64,000 nt of DNA, taken from NCBI GenBank assembly GCA_001724265.1, contig MEDY01000060.1:1-64000 (forward strand). Direction: 5' to 3'. Positions 56,159 through 64,000 of the stretch are shown one piece after another. Made by a program: the position numbers and the translations under genes. Positions within the stretch are counted from its first letter, which is position 1. Each line of letters starts with the position of its first letter. Below the pieces are notes generated by a model that did not search any database, was not told where the DNA came from, and saw nothing but the letters and a program-made list of their open reading frames with translations. Source of the DNA: Rhizaria sp. SCN 62-66. Lineage: Eukaryota; Rhizaria, unplaced.

Positions 56159-57646
56159 TCAGTGGCCGTGATTAAAGAAGCCGAGGACGTCCTTGATGAG
56201 GATCTGCCAGCCCACCATGACAACAACTTCGACAACGATGAGATAGATGATGATATACTCAAGTTTCTCACTGTGCGCAACCTCAAGCTGGTCCGCAACC
56301 ATGTCAAACAGCTCCTTGAGGATACCAAGACGCTTGTTGAGTAGACCAACACGCTTACCGAGCTCTAAGTACTTAAACAGCTTCTCGTACACGTGCTTAT
56401 ACCGGTCTTGCTCCCAGAAGAACTCGGGATCGTCGAGGATATCAGCGTGCAGGTTCACGTTGTTGCGCTCGATGAAGAGCTTGCCGATCTTCTTGGCCAT
56501 CTCGTTGCGCGTGAGACCGATCGAACCCGTCTTGGCCAGAGCTTCGGGAAGCTCCTTGCTCTTCTCAATCTCCTGGTCAATGCGCTCCTCAAACACGTTC
56601 AGCTTGACGCACTGCGCCATTGCAAAGGCGACCGAGAGCTTCTCCAGCGATGCGTCACCGGCGAGCATGACCGTGTCGTTGGACACGTGCGAGTGCGATC
56701 CGTACACATACTCCATGTGTTCCACGCCAGCCTTGCGTTCGCGCGCCGTCAACGGGTCCTCTTCGAAGCGTGCCAGCATGGCCACCAGCTCAGCCTCCTC
56801 GGCGGGGGTGCAGTTAAAGCAGGCGAGGCAGCCGTACTCAAACACGAAGGCGTGCTTTTGCATCGACAGCGCTTCGGTGCGGATCTTGATCTGGACGACA
56901 TCTGAGCCGAAGAATGTGAGCGAAACGCGTGACAACTCGAGAACTTGCTGCAGCGAGCGGGGCGCACCGCTCTCGTCGCCCGCGTCAACGTGAGAGACCC
57001 CAGAGCCCACACCACCAGCACCGGCACCGGCGGCAGCGGCCGCAGCGGCGGCGGCGGCGGCGGTGAGGTCTGAGGCGCTGGCACGGGTGGAGCGCACCGA
57101 CGGAAGCGACTGTTGCGCAAGATTCGAGGACGCGCGGGAAATGGCAGGCACAGGCGCGGCGGTGACGGCGGAGCGCGCGCGCGTGGTCATGAAATGGTAG
57201 AGCTTGGCGAGGTGGTACGTATCGCACGTGCAGTAGGCGGCGACGCGGTAGCGGGTCTCTTCCTCTTGTTCTTCACTGTCGGAGACGTCGGCGTCGGCGT
57301 GGCGCAGCGGGAGGCCCTCGGACTGCTGCTGCTGGATGCGTTGGGCGCGGCGCGAGCGGCGCGCGCGCTTGCGGTACTTCTGCATAGGCGCGACCGCGGT
57401 GGAAGCGTGCAGCCCTTCGTGAAGCCCCTCCGCGTGCGACTGAGCGAAGGAACCGTCAGAATGGTCGCCGCCGTCGCCGTCCGTGTGGTCGCCCAGGTGC
57501 ACCGACGTCTCACCGGGAGCGGTGTCATCGCTGCGCAGGACGGCCACCTTGGAGGACGCTTGCTGGGCCTGGGCGTGGCCCGAATGAGCGTGGATACTCT
57601 GACTCAGTGCGTCGTCGGCCAGCAGGGATTGCTTCTTGTCCGACAT
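56159..57646 (-). CDS. DUF155 family protein (RMND1 / Rmd1 / Sif2 type)
   Basis: 495 residues, single exon, TGA stop. The N-terminal 150 residues are disordered with a basic patch (KYRKRARRSRRAQR). The DUF155 domain follows: AYCTCDTYHLAKL (about 132-145), after an insert VFEYGCLACFNCT, and the long block ASLEKLSVAFAMAQCVKLNVFEERID...NLHADILDDPEFFWEQDRY...YLELGKRVGLLNKRLGILKELFDM. A C-terminal helix (YIIIYLIVVEVVVMVGWQILI, about 460-480) anchors the protein. Human RMND1 acts at the mitochondrial inner membrane in translation, and yeast Rmd proteins belong to the same family. No clear mitochondrial presequence is seen here, so the compartment is open. Confidence 0.86.
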   Translation of the reverse strand: MSDKKQSLLADDALSQSIHAHSGHAQAQQASSKVAVLRSDDTAPGETSVHLGDHTDGDGGDHSDGSFAQSHAEGLHEGLHASTAVAPMQKYRKRARRSRRAQRIQQQQSEGLPLRHADADVSDSEEQEEETRYRVAAYCTCDTYHLAKLYHFMTTRARSAVTAAPVPAISRASSNLAQQSLPSVRSTRASASDLTAAAAAAAAAAAGAGAGGVGSGVSHVDAGDESGAPRSLQQVLELSRVSLTFFGSDVVQIKIRTEALSMQKHAFVFEYGCLACFNCTPAEEAELVAMLARFEEDPLTARERKAGVEHMEYVYGSHSHVSNDTVMLAGDASLEKLSVAFAMAQCVKLNVFEERIDQEIEKSKELPEALAKTGSIGLTRNEMAKKIGKLFIERNNVNLHADILDDPEFFWEQDRYKHVYEKLFKYLELGKRVGLLNKRLGILKELFDMVADQLEVAHSEKLEYIIIYLIVVEVVVMVGWQILIKDVLGFFNHGH

Positions 57647-58279
57647 CTGGAGAAGGCCGCAGCAGTGTCAGAGTCAAAAGAGGCAATAATGCAACAGAAA
57701 TAATAATGGTTATACGGAAATTTTGGTGAGCATGTGTGCATAGAGCTTCCTTATGGCACAGACCCAACTCAAAAAAGATTTACAGGCGGGCCTCCGTGTA
57801 CCTCGAGGCGACGCGGTTGACAAAAGTCTTAAACTGTACCCCATAGGCATCGACAGATAGTCCAGAGAACACACATGTCATTTTCTACTTGAAGAACCAC
57901 CGAGCCGTCTTCGTGCAAGGTTTATATCCAGTCCACACACGCCCTGCAATTATCTCGAAAGCGCCGCTCGTGCTTGGGCGACGCGTCAAACCGTTTTCTG
58001 GGAGGTTCGCAAAAATTCGTGGCCAGCATCCTCACCCAACCGAAACCAGTCGAACAAGATCGCACTGTGCTCTTCCAAATGTCCGATGTTGATGATATGA
58101 CTGAAATATCCAACGTATTTTTTTATTTTTATATCATATTTGATTAACAATGCCTCTGTGCTGCGCTATACCGTTGTGTCTCTGTCTTGCTGATCGCTCT
58201 CTGCTCACTCCACACGCCTCTTGATTGCCTCTTCTTTCGTGCGTGCCTCCTCCATTTGCCCCCGCCTTGCTTATACAGC
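57647..58279. promoter_or_regulatory. Divergent AT-rich spacer
   Basis: 633 bp between divergent starts of the DUF155 gene and the next plus-strand gene. The last 90 bp are pyrimidine-rich. No coding or RNA feature seen. Confidence 0.4.
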
Positions 58280-59536
58280 ATGAGTTCCCAGGAGTCCCAC
58301 TTTACGGGCACTGCGTTTACGCTGTTTGACTTCAACTCAACCGCGTCTTCGTCCTCCACAACCGCGGTGAGCGCGACGTCCGTGCAGACCGTGCTCGTGC
58401 AAGGCAAGGTCGCCGCCGCCATCGCCGCTGAGAAGGACGCTCTGGCGCACCTCGACGCGCTCTCAGACCAGATCCTCGCCCACTACAGCGCCGACGCCCC
58501 CGAGTTATCTAAAACCACTGCCTTCGCGTTCCCCGAGCTGCCCGCGAAGCTCGCCGAGCCCGCGACCGCGGATCCTGTCGCCATGCTGGCCGCCGACTAC
58601 GCGCGCGTCTGCGCCGCCAACGCCGAGCTGGTGGCAACCACGCGCGGGCTGCAACAGATGAACGCCGAGCTGGCCATTTACGCCCAGCGCTTGCTCGCGC
58701 AGCTGGCGAAGTTCACCCCCACTGCCCCCGCGCCGCCGCTGCCGCTGCTCAAGGCCGCCGCTGCCGGCACCGCTGCTTTCGCCTCCGCCTCCACGGCAAA
58801 CGCGGTCAACGCCGCCGTCCGCGCCCCCGGCGGCAAGCGTACCACTGCTGCGACGGCGACACAGGCGCTGGAGGACGATGCCCTGCCCTTTATCCCTGCG
58901 GCGTTTGTCCCTCTGCTGCGCGCTGCGCCCGGTGGGGCGTTTGACGACGCGTGCGGTGTCTGCTGTGAGATCCGCGCACTGACCGCCGTGCCGCTCCCCG
59001 CCGGCCCCATCTGCCCGCCTACATCCGCCGCCAGCGCCAGCGCTTCCACTGCGACCGCACATGCGACTACGACGGCCGCGTTGCTGGACGACACACTTCT
59101 CGCACGCGCCGTCCTCCCCGGATCTTTCGGCGCCGCCGGTGGCGCTGCCGCTGCCGGCGACGGTGGCGACGGAGCGACTGACCCGGCGGACCCGGCGGCG
59201 GCGCCCGCGGTCGTGGCGGCCGCGGCGGCGCGCGCGGCCCGCGCCTGGGCCGCTGCAGAGGCCGCCCACACCGACAGCGTCCGCGCCCACGACCGCGCCG
59301 CCTCCTCAGACTCTACTACCGCAGCCACCGGCGAGTCTGCTGCGACAGGGACTGGCGCTGAGGCTGCTGGTGACGGCGAGGACGAGGACGGGGAGGCGGC
59401 TCAGAGTGGCGGGAAGAAGAGTGGTTGGGGCGCGACGTCGATGCGCGTGGCGTTGTGGGCGGTTCTCATGTCTGCGGTCGCCGCGGATGTGCTGCTGCGA
59501 GAGCGCGCGCTCAAGCTCGAGTATTTCCACACGTAA
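58280..59536 (+). CDS. Coiled-coil, tail-anchored protein, unrecognised
   Basis: 418 residues from ATG 58280 (MSSQESHFTGT), TAA stop. The frame is open 31 codons further upstream, but that part is pyrimidine-rich untranslated sequence. Residues 45-165 are helical and coiled-coil-like (VQGKVAAAIAAEKDALAHLDAL; VCAANAELVATTRGLQQMNAEL cut at its ends). The middle is Ala/Pro/Ser-rich, and the C-terminus has one hydrophobic helix (MRVALWAVLMSAVAADVLL, about 389-407) before a short tail. No family recognised; the layout recalls small organelle-tether or SNARE-accessory proteins, but that is only a shape argument. The last 18 codons plus stop are tandemly duplicated. Confidence 0.65.
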   Translation: MSSQESHFTGTAFTLFDFNSTASSSSTTAVSATSVQTVLVQGKVAAAIAAEKDALAHLDALSDQILAHYSADAPELSKTTAFAFPELPAKLAEPATADPVAMLAADYARVCAANAELVATTRGLQQMNAELAIYAQRLLAQLAKFTPTAPAPPLPLLKAAAAGTAAFASASTANAVNAAVRAPGGKRTTAATATQALEDDALPFIPAAFVPLLRAAPGGAFDDACGVCCEIRALTAVPLPAGPICPPTSAASASASTATAHATTTAALLDDTLLARAVLPGSFGAAGGAAAAGDGGDGATDPADPAAAPAVVAAAAARAARAWAAAEAAHTDSVRAHDRAASSDSTTAATGESAATGTGAEAAGDGEDEDGEAAQSGGKKSGWGATSMRVALWAVLMSAVAADVLLRERALKLEYFHT

Positions 59537-59594
59537 GCGGATGTGCTGCGATGCAACAATTGCCGAGGTCAAGCTCGAGTAAGTTCACACATAT
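59483..59594 (+). repeat. Tandem duplication of the last 18 codons plus stop
   Basis: The unit 59483-59536 (ADVLLRERALKLEYFHT-stop) is followed at once by a degraded copy at 59537-59594. The copy keeps GCGGATGTGCTGC at its start and TCAAGCTCGAGTA at 59569-59581, then TTCACAC for TTCCACAC. The copy is 4 nt longer, so it sits in another frame. Confidence 0.82.
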
Positions 59595-60195
59595 CACACA
59601 GTACACCACTGTCCCCACACCGCTTACTGTATGATAATGCACTGCCGTCATAGTCGTCATAATACGAGGAACGGTACACTCCAAATTAGTTATGTTTTGT
59701 GATGTGATGTGATGTTTTGTTCTGTTTCACCATAGTTACCTAGCACAGAACGGACGAGGTGGGGACGCGGGGAATCAAACCGTGCGTGCCCCGACCGTCC
59801 GGTCAACCGACACATAGAGAGAGAAAGGCACAAGGAAGAGAAGATCCAACTGCACGCGGCAACACAACGATGTGTTTCTGTGTGTAGACTCAAATTAAAT
59901 GTTTACCGTTAAGCACTGTTATGATTACACAACCACTTTTTTAAAAATACAGTACGATCCCAAATCAGTTGATCCAATAAGACTACATATTGTGTATCTA
60001 TCTATACAGAAACAGGGAAAATGTAATTTAGGCAAATTGGCCAACTATCTAACAATATTAAATGCTGCGAACAGTTCCAACAAGCAAGCAAGCAAAAACA
60101 GCAAGTGTAACATCCCTGTGTTGTCCTGCTGCTGCTACATTGTGATGGATTGCTCCGTGGCTGTGTTCCAGCACGCGACTCGTGAGTACTGCTGT
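59595..60195. other. Convergent AT-rich spacer
   Basis: Lies between the convergent ends of the 58280 gene and the SMS-like gene. Contains a short TGTGA-type tandem run at about 59695-59716. A GC-richer patch near 59757-59800 resembles a tRNA T-arm on the minus strand but does not fold as a tRNA. No gene. Confidence 0.45.
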
Positions 60196-60250
60196 TCACG
60201 TGTTAAGCACGTGTTCTAAGTGCTCGTGCTCACGTGTAAGGCACGTGTTC
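60196..60250 (-). repeat. CDS-tail direct repeat at the SMS-like gene end
   Basis: The last 21 nt of the CDS (60230-60250, minus strand, EHVPYT-stop) recur at 60196-60216 with 19 of 21 identical, reading EHVLNT-stop. Each copy contains CACGTG palindromes. The stops are 34 nt apart. Confidence 0.78.
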
Positions 60251-61716
60251 GTCGAAAATGACCCACACAAGCGGCGTCGTCGTCCACGCCAGTACTACGT
60301 CCAGACTATAATGCATACGGCGCACCACAAGCAGCATACTTGCAGCGGCCGCAGCAGCCCACGCCAGTGCGGGCACGGCGCGGCCCAGTCCGCGCGAGCA
60401 CGAGCCCCGTGCACCGCCCATAGGAAGGACCCGGGGGACGCGGCGACGCGCAGGGTTGCGCCGGGAGCCGCTGGTCTTGGCGCCAGTAGCCAGAGCACCG
60501 TCACTATGGCCGCCATCGTAGCCGTCATACGCGTTATACACCGCGCCAGCGCCTGTGCCAGTTGCAGTGCCAGTCGCGGGGACGGCCTCTTCGTCGTTAT
60601 CGTCGTCATCCTCTTCGAAGTCGCCGTTAATATCGTCCGTGATATCCCCGTTGTTGTTGCCGTCGTTGTCATGGTGATGCGTCATATCGCCGTCCGAGTC
60701 CGAGTTGTTGTCGTCATGTGTCCCCCCGGAACGCGTGCCTTCATACCACACCCCTGCCCCCGCGCCTGACGCCGCGCCCGACGCCGCGGACCCATGCGGG
60801 TACACGCGCCAGAACCGCGTGACGAGCAGCGCACAGAGCACGTACACGACGGCCTGCGCTGAGAACACAGAGTCGCCGCAGCCAGTGAGCGGCGTCGAGC
60901 CGGCGAGGCCGGGCCACGCGGCGGGCCACGGGGACAGCGCGGCGGCGGCCGCCTCCATGAGAGTGGCGGGGGGCGCGTACAAAGGCGACTGGGGACGGCA
61001 CGTGTCGTTGGGGCCCGGGAGCGTGGTCGAGAGGAAAGACGCGATACGCAGGGTCTGGACGAGGACCGAGGCGGCGGCGACGCGGCTGAGCAAGCCTACG
61101 GTCGTTACGCGCGGGGACGGTGCGGTGGGGAAGAGGAACAGGGGGCGGCGGAGGAGAAACGAGAGCATGAAAAGCGCGGTACCGGCGATGAGGGCGGCGT
61201 GGAGAACCGCGCAAACCTGGTCCAGCAGCAGCGACGGCGTCGGGAGGAGCTCGAACCCCAGGTCGTACAACGGCTCGCGCGGAACGTGGAGGTAGTGCGC
61301 GGCGCGCGTGGCCAGGCTGTGGAGGTACTGGAACGCGTAGGCGAGGAGCAGCAGAGGACCGTGGCGGCGCAGTGCGCGGGCCTCGGCGGGCAGGTTCGCG
61401 CGCAGGGAGTGCGCCAAGCCCTGTGTTGCCGATGGCGTTGTGGGAGTGTTGTTCAAGGTGAGAGGAAGAAAGAGGGATTCAGTTGCGGATATACAACAAT
61501 AGAGATGAAAGAGGATCAGGGGAGGTAAAACCAATGTGGATTTGTCAAAGTGGTGGTGGTGGGTGGTTGGCGACGTACATTGAGCGTGCTAGTGATGAAG
61601 AGCCCGGGCTCGGCAACACAAGAGCGCAGAGAGCGGCAGCAGCTGCCCGACGACGCCGCAGACGCAGACGAGGAGCGCAGATGCTTGCCCTTGCCGAGAC
61701 GGTCTTCGTCACCCAT
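60230..61716 (-). CDS. Sphingomyelin synthase-like membrane protein, catalytic His replaced
   Basis: Two exons, 61579-61716 (MGDEDRLGKGKH) and 60230-61420, joined in phase 0 across a 158-nt intron (GTACGT...CACAG), give 442 residues with a TGA stop. It is a multi-pass protein of the PAP2_C/SMS superfamily: a hydrophobic core with SVLVQTLRIASFLSTTLPGP...C (family block R...LP.P...C), then CGDSVFSAQAVVYVL, and the last block MHYSLDVVLAW. The family triad is His in CGDxxFSGHT plus His and Asp in HYxxDV. Here the first is SAQA, so the first His is Gln, while the second His and the Asp are kept. The enzyme may be inactive or altered. A His/Asp/Asn-rich acidic insert of about 90 residues precedes the last two helices. 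Start at 61716 is the best ATG joined to the GC-rich exon; an upstream in-frame ATG at 61872 looks untranslated. Confidence 0.75.
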
Positions 61717-62286
61717 TCGCGCGGGTTCTTGGCGAAGTGGGATACGCGTGAGCGGAAGAGAGAGGTTTGGGGGAGGACGCGGTGGTGCACCAGAGCGCGG
61801 GAGAGGAGGTGACTGACTGCAGTGACGAAGTGAGGCAAAAGAGGTCAACTTTGTGAGAGGATTTGAAGGCATAAACCGCGACCACTGAAGCTATAATAAG
61901 AAATCCACACATAGAAATGACGTTTAATTAATAGAGCTCTACATAATCTTTATTTGTCGATCTCAGGTGAGATTGCGTATCGGAAATTCAAACGCGCCAC
62001 ACACCCAAAACCGTTTTCGTTCCGCATCGTGATTGGAGCTAGCAGTGAGCAGCTTCATTAAAACATATCTACCGAGAGATATACTCGAAATTATAGCGAT
62101 ATTTCTTCTGAACCTGGTTATATTTGCAGTACGTCTATTATATCAATTTATTACTCATACACAGACACACGTCTATACGTATTTTCAGCTTCTTTTCGCA
62201 CCCAGTCGATTTTGAACTTGATCAAACCCTCCAAAGCCTCCAACAGTCCTGCAGCGCTTCTCGTCTGCGCACCTGACGTCTGCGCG
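61717..62286. promoter_or_regulatory. Divergent spacer between SMS-like gene and DNAAF4
   Basis: 570 bp AT-rich region between divergent starts; presumably carries both promoters. No coding signal. Confidence 0.4.
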
Positions 62287-64000
62287 ATGCCCATCACCCC
62301 TGCCTTTACTTGGGAGCAGACGGACGACACCGTCAAGGTTGTCATCAAGTCCGTCTCCATCAGCAAGGCCAGTCTCTCTCTCTACGGTACGTTTTTGTAT
62401 TTTCAACACACGCTTGCAGTTACTCACTTAGGCCTGCATCCCACATGACATCCCAACCGCGCTCATCGCATGTACCGCTTTGTCTACTGCTTTTGTTGCT
62501 TGCGCGCGCAGTCTCTGATGTGTTTGTGAAGCTGAGCTCGCCACCTCTGCTGCTGCAGCTCGACCTCCTCCACCCCGTCGTGCCTTCTCGCTCCCGCGCC
62601 GTCGTCGTCCCGGGCGGCGTCGAACTCCACCTCCGGAAGGCCACCACCACGGCAACTACCGGCGCTGATGCCGCGTGGTCCGCGCTGCAGCTGCCTGCGG
62701 CGACTCCGGCGCAGGCGCGGTTATAGCGGCGCGCGGCGTCGATCGCTGCCCAGGACGCCGCCGCGGCCGCCGCGCGCGCCGCGGCCGCCGCGCGCGCGTC
62801 TGAGCGCAAGGCGGCCGCACGCGAGGCCGACTGGGACCTGGAGGCGCGCATGCGGCTGCTCGGCGAGCGGATCGTCCAAGAGGAGCGCGATGCTGCTGTT
62901 GGGGACCTCCTAGCATTGCATCCTCCCACTGCCACTTCTAACAACAACAGTCACAACAAAAACCGTAACAAGCAACTGATGGATGGTGATAGTGCTGCCG
63001 TGAGCGCTGCGAAAGTGGGGCCCGTTGCAGCGGACGCGGCAGATGACAAGCGTGGCGCGACCGCAACCGCATCCGACGCAGCCTCCGTCTCTAGTAGCAC
63101 CCCCTCACCGGCTGCGTCTCCTGCACCTGCGGTCGTTGCGAAGCCTACTGCTGCTGCTGCTGCGACAACTCGCGTTCTGCCGCCGCCGCGCGTTCTGCCG
63201 CCCCCGCGCCGCGCCGCCGGCTCCGCGGCTGCCGCGCCCGTGCTCGTTTCCTTCACCGCGCGCACCGGGCCGTTGGCCCACTTGCCCGCGCGTGAAGCCG
63301 CCGACCGGAAGGCCCTGCTCACGGTCCGTGCTCTCACCCGCGCCCGGCTCCGCGGCGGCCACGGCGGCGGCCAAGGGAGCGCCGGGGGCGGCGCGGTGGG
63401 CGAGGACGGGCTGAGCGAAAGCGAGCGTGTTGCGTGGGCTTACAAAGACAAAGGCGACGCGTTCGCGCGTGAGGGCGCGCTTAAGTCCGCTGTGGAGGCG
63501 TATACGCACGCGCTTGCGCTGGATGGATTCTGCGGGGACGCGCTGGCCAACAGGGCGGCGGCGAGGCTCCGGGCCGCGGCGGAGGCCTGGGGAGCGACGG
63601 CGGGCGCGGTCGCGGTCGAGCTGCCAGCGCCGGTCTACATCGCCGCGCCTGCAGCAGCCTCTGCTCGTGCGGCTGTGTCCGCATCTGGTGACGGGGAGCA
63701 GCAGCAGCATCAGCAGCAGCAGGATGACAAGAAGTCTCAGAACGACGACAATGAAGAAGAGGAGGAGGAAGAGCATTTTGATAGCGCCACTGCCTCCACC
63801 ACTACCACTGTTGATCCCGAGCCTAAACCGGAGTCTGAGCCTGAGTCTGCGCAAGTAGGTGAGGAGGATTTCATGGCGCTGCTTGCGCTGCCGTCCCCTG
63901 TCAAGCCCTCCGCGCCCGCACCGATGCCCACGGTCGCCGCGCCTCTCGCCTGTCGCCCCGCTCTTGCGGCCGCGGCGGCGCATTTGGCCGGCGCAACTGC
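62287..64000 (+). CDS. DNAAF4: DNAAF4 (DYX1C1) dynein arm assembly factor, partial; one in-frame TAG
   Basis: Exon 1 is 62287-62386 and exon 2 runs from 62512 past the window end; the 125-nt intron (GTACGT...GCGCAG) is in phase 1. DNAAF4 is a cytoplasmic HSP90/R2TP co-chaperone needed to preassemble axonemal dynein arms. The N-terminal CS (p23-like) domain starts MPITPAFTWEQTDD and continues across the splice (SLYVSDVFVKLSSPPLLL...VELHLRKA). A charged helical stretch follows (ERKAAAREADWDLEARM). Then come VSFTARTGPLAHLPAREA, matching the family's INFTPR...P..LRES block, and the first TPR (WAYKDKGDAFAREGALKSAV...LANRAAARL). A TAG at 62724-62726 lies between the CS domain and the helical stretch, in the same frame as both. 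An acidic/Gln-rich insert then breaks the TPR region. The C-terminus is outside the window. Confidence 0.9.
62724..62726 (+). other. In-frame TAG inside DNAAF4
   Basis: Codons are GCG CGG TTA TAG CGG CGC. The CS domain upstream and the TPR region downstream are both DNAAF4 and share this frame; the downstream frame stays open for more than 420 codons to the window end. In human DNAAF4 the roughly equivalent helix reads MQRIREK, placing TAG opposite Gln in a loose alignment. Confidence 0.8.

Noticed and set aside
56101-56161. A possible sixth CDS-tail repeat at the DUF155 gene
   Set aside because: Only short matches (CTTTAA, ACGG, CCAC) with gaps; too weak to count.
59757-59800. tRNA-like T-arm on the minus strand
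   Set aside because: The stem beside the GTTTGATTC-like loop does not pair and no acceptor or anticodon arm fits. I found no tRNA, including none with CUA anticodon, in this window.
4063-62726. Each in-frame TAG as the AG end of a missed intron
   Set aside because: The four sites lack pyrimidine tracts or nearby GTACG donors, sit in GC-rich coding sequence, and both sides share one frame. For DGAT2 the upstream sequence is mildly pyrimidine-rich, so transcript data would settle it.
4063-62726. Pseudogenes or sequencing errors explaining the TAGs
   Set aside because: All four interruptions are TAG; none is TGA, TAA or a frameshift. Random decay or error would not choose only one stop.

Overview
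The window is nuclear DNA of a gene-dense, flagellated protist. Coding sequence is very GC-rich, with Ala-, Gln-, Ser- and Asp-rich low-complexity inserts, while the spacers are AT-rich. I support 22 protein genes and see no RNA genes, transposons or CRISPR arrays. Ten firm spliceosomal introns (103-307 nt) lie in six genes. Ciliary genes (IFT74, IFT81, a WDR31 orthologue, DNAAF4) point to a motile flagellum with outer/inner dynein arms. IBA57 and GatA homologues point to an ordinary mitochondrion. The lineage cannot be fixed from this sequence.

Layout, left to right: IBA57 (-), a coiled-coil protein (-), a Costars-LIM-RhoGAP-zinc finger protein (+), a DGAT2-type acyltransferase (-), an unrecognised 1,015 aa protein (+), a GT8 glycosyltransferase with membrane tail (-), a giant SPX-EXS protein (+), a kelch/C2H2 protein (-), WDR31 (+), a single-pass membrane protein (-), a SAYSvFN/SEC-C protein (+), IFT74 (-), IFT81 (-), a small histone-fold-like protein (+), CTF18 (+), a poly-Q tail-anchored protein (-), GatA (+), a MaoC-like double hotdog protein (+), a DUF155/RMND1 protein (-), an unrecognised tail-anchored protein (+), a sphingomyelin-synthase-like protein (-), and DNAAF4 (+, cut by the window end). 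Strands alternate at 17 of 21 gene junctions.

Three genome-wide peculiarities stand out. (1) Four genes are interrupted by exactly one in-frame TAG while both flanks stay in the same frame and belong to the same protein. None of the 21 visible gene ends uses TAG (16 TGA, 5 TAA), and no gene is interrupted by TGA or TAA. UAG therefore looks like a rare sense codon, perhaps Gln. (2) Five genes carry a degraded direct copy of the last 7-18 codons of their CDS just downstream of the stop. In four of the five, the copy keeps a closely similar peptide end and its own stop. (3) All ten firm introns have C at donor position +4, and nine begin GTACG, instead of the usual GTAAGT/GTGAGT.

Functional groupings: IFT74 and IFT81, partners in the tubulin-binding module of IFT-B, are tandem neighbours. 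WDR31 and DNAAF4 add transport and dynein-assembly functions. The GT8 protein (inositolphosphorylceramide glucuronosyltransferase-like) and the SMS-like protein both belong to sphingolipid-modifying families. CTF18 serves sister-chromatid cohesion and PCNA loading.
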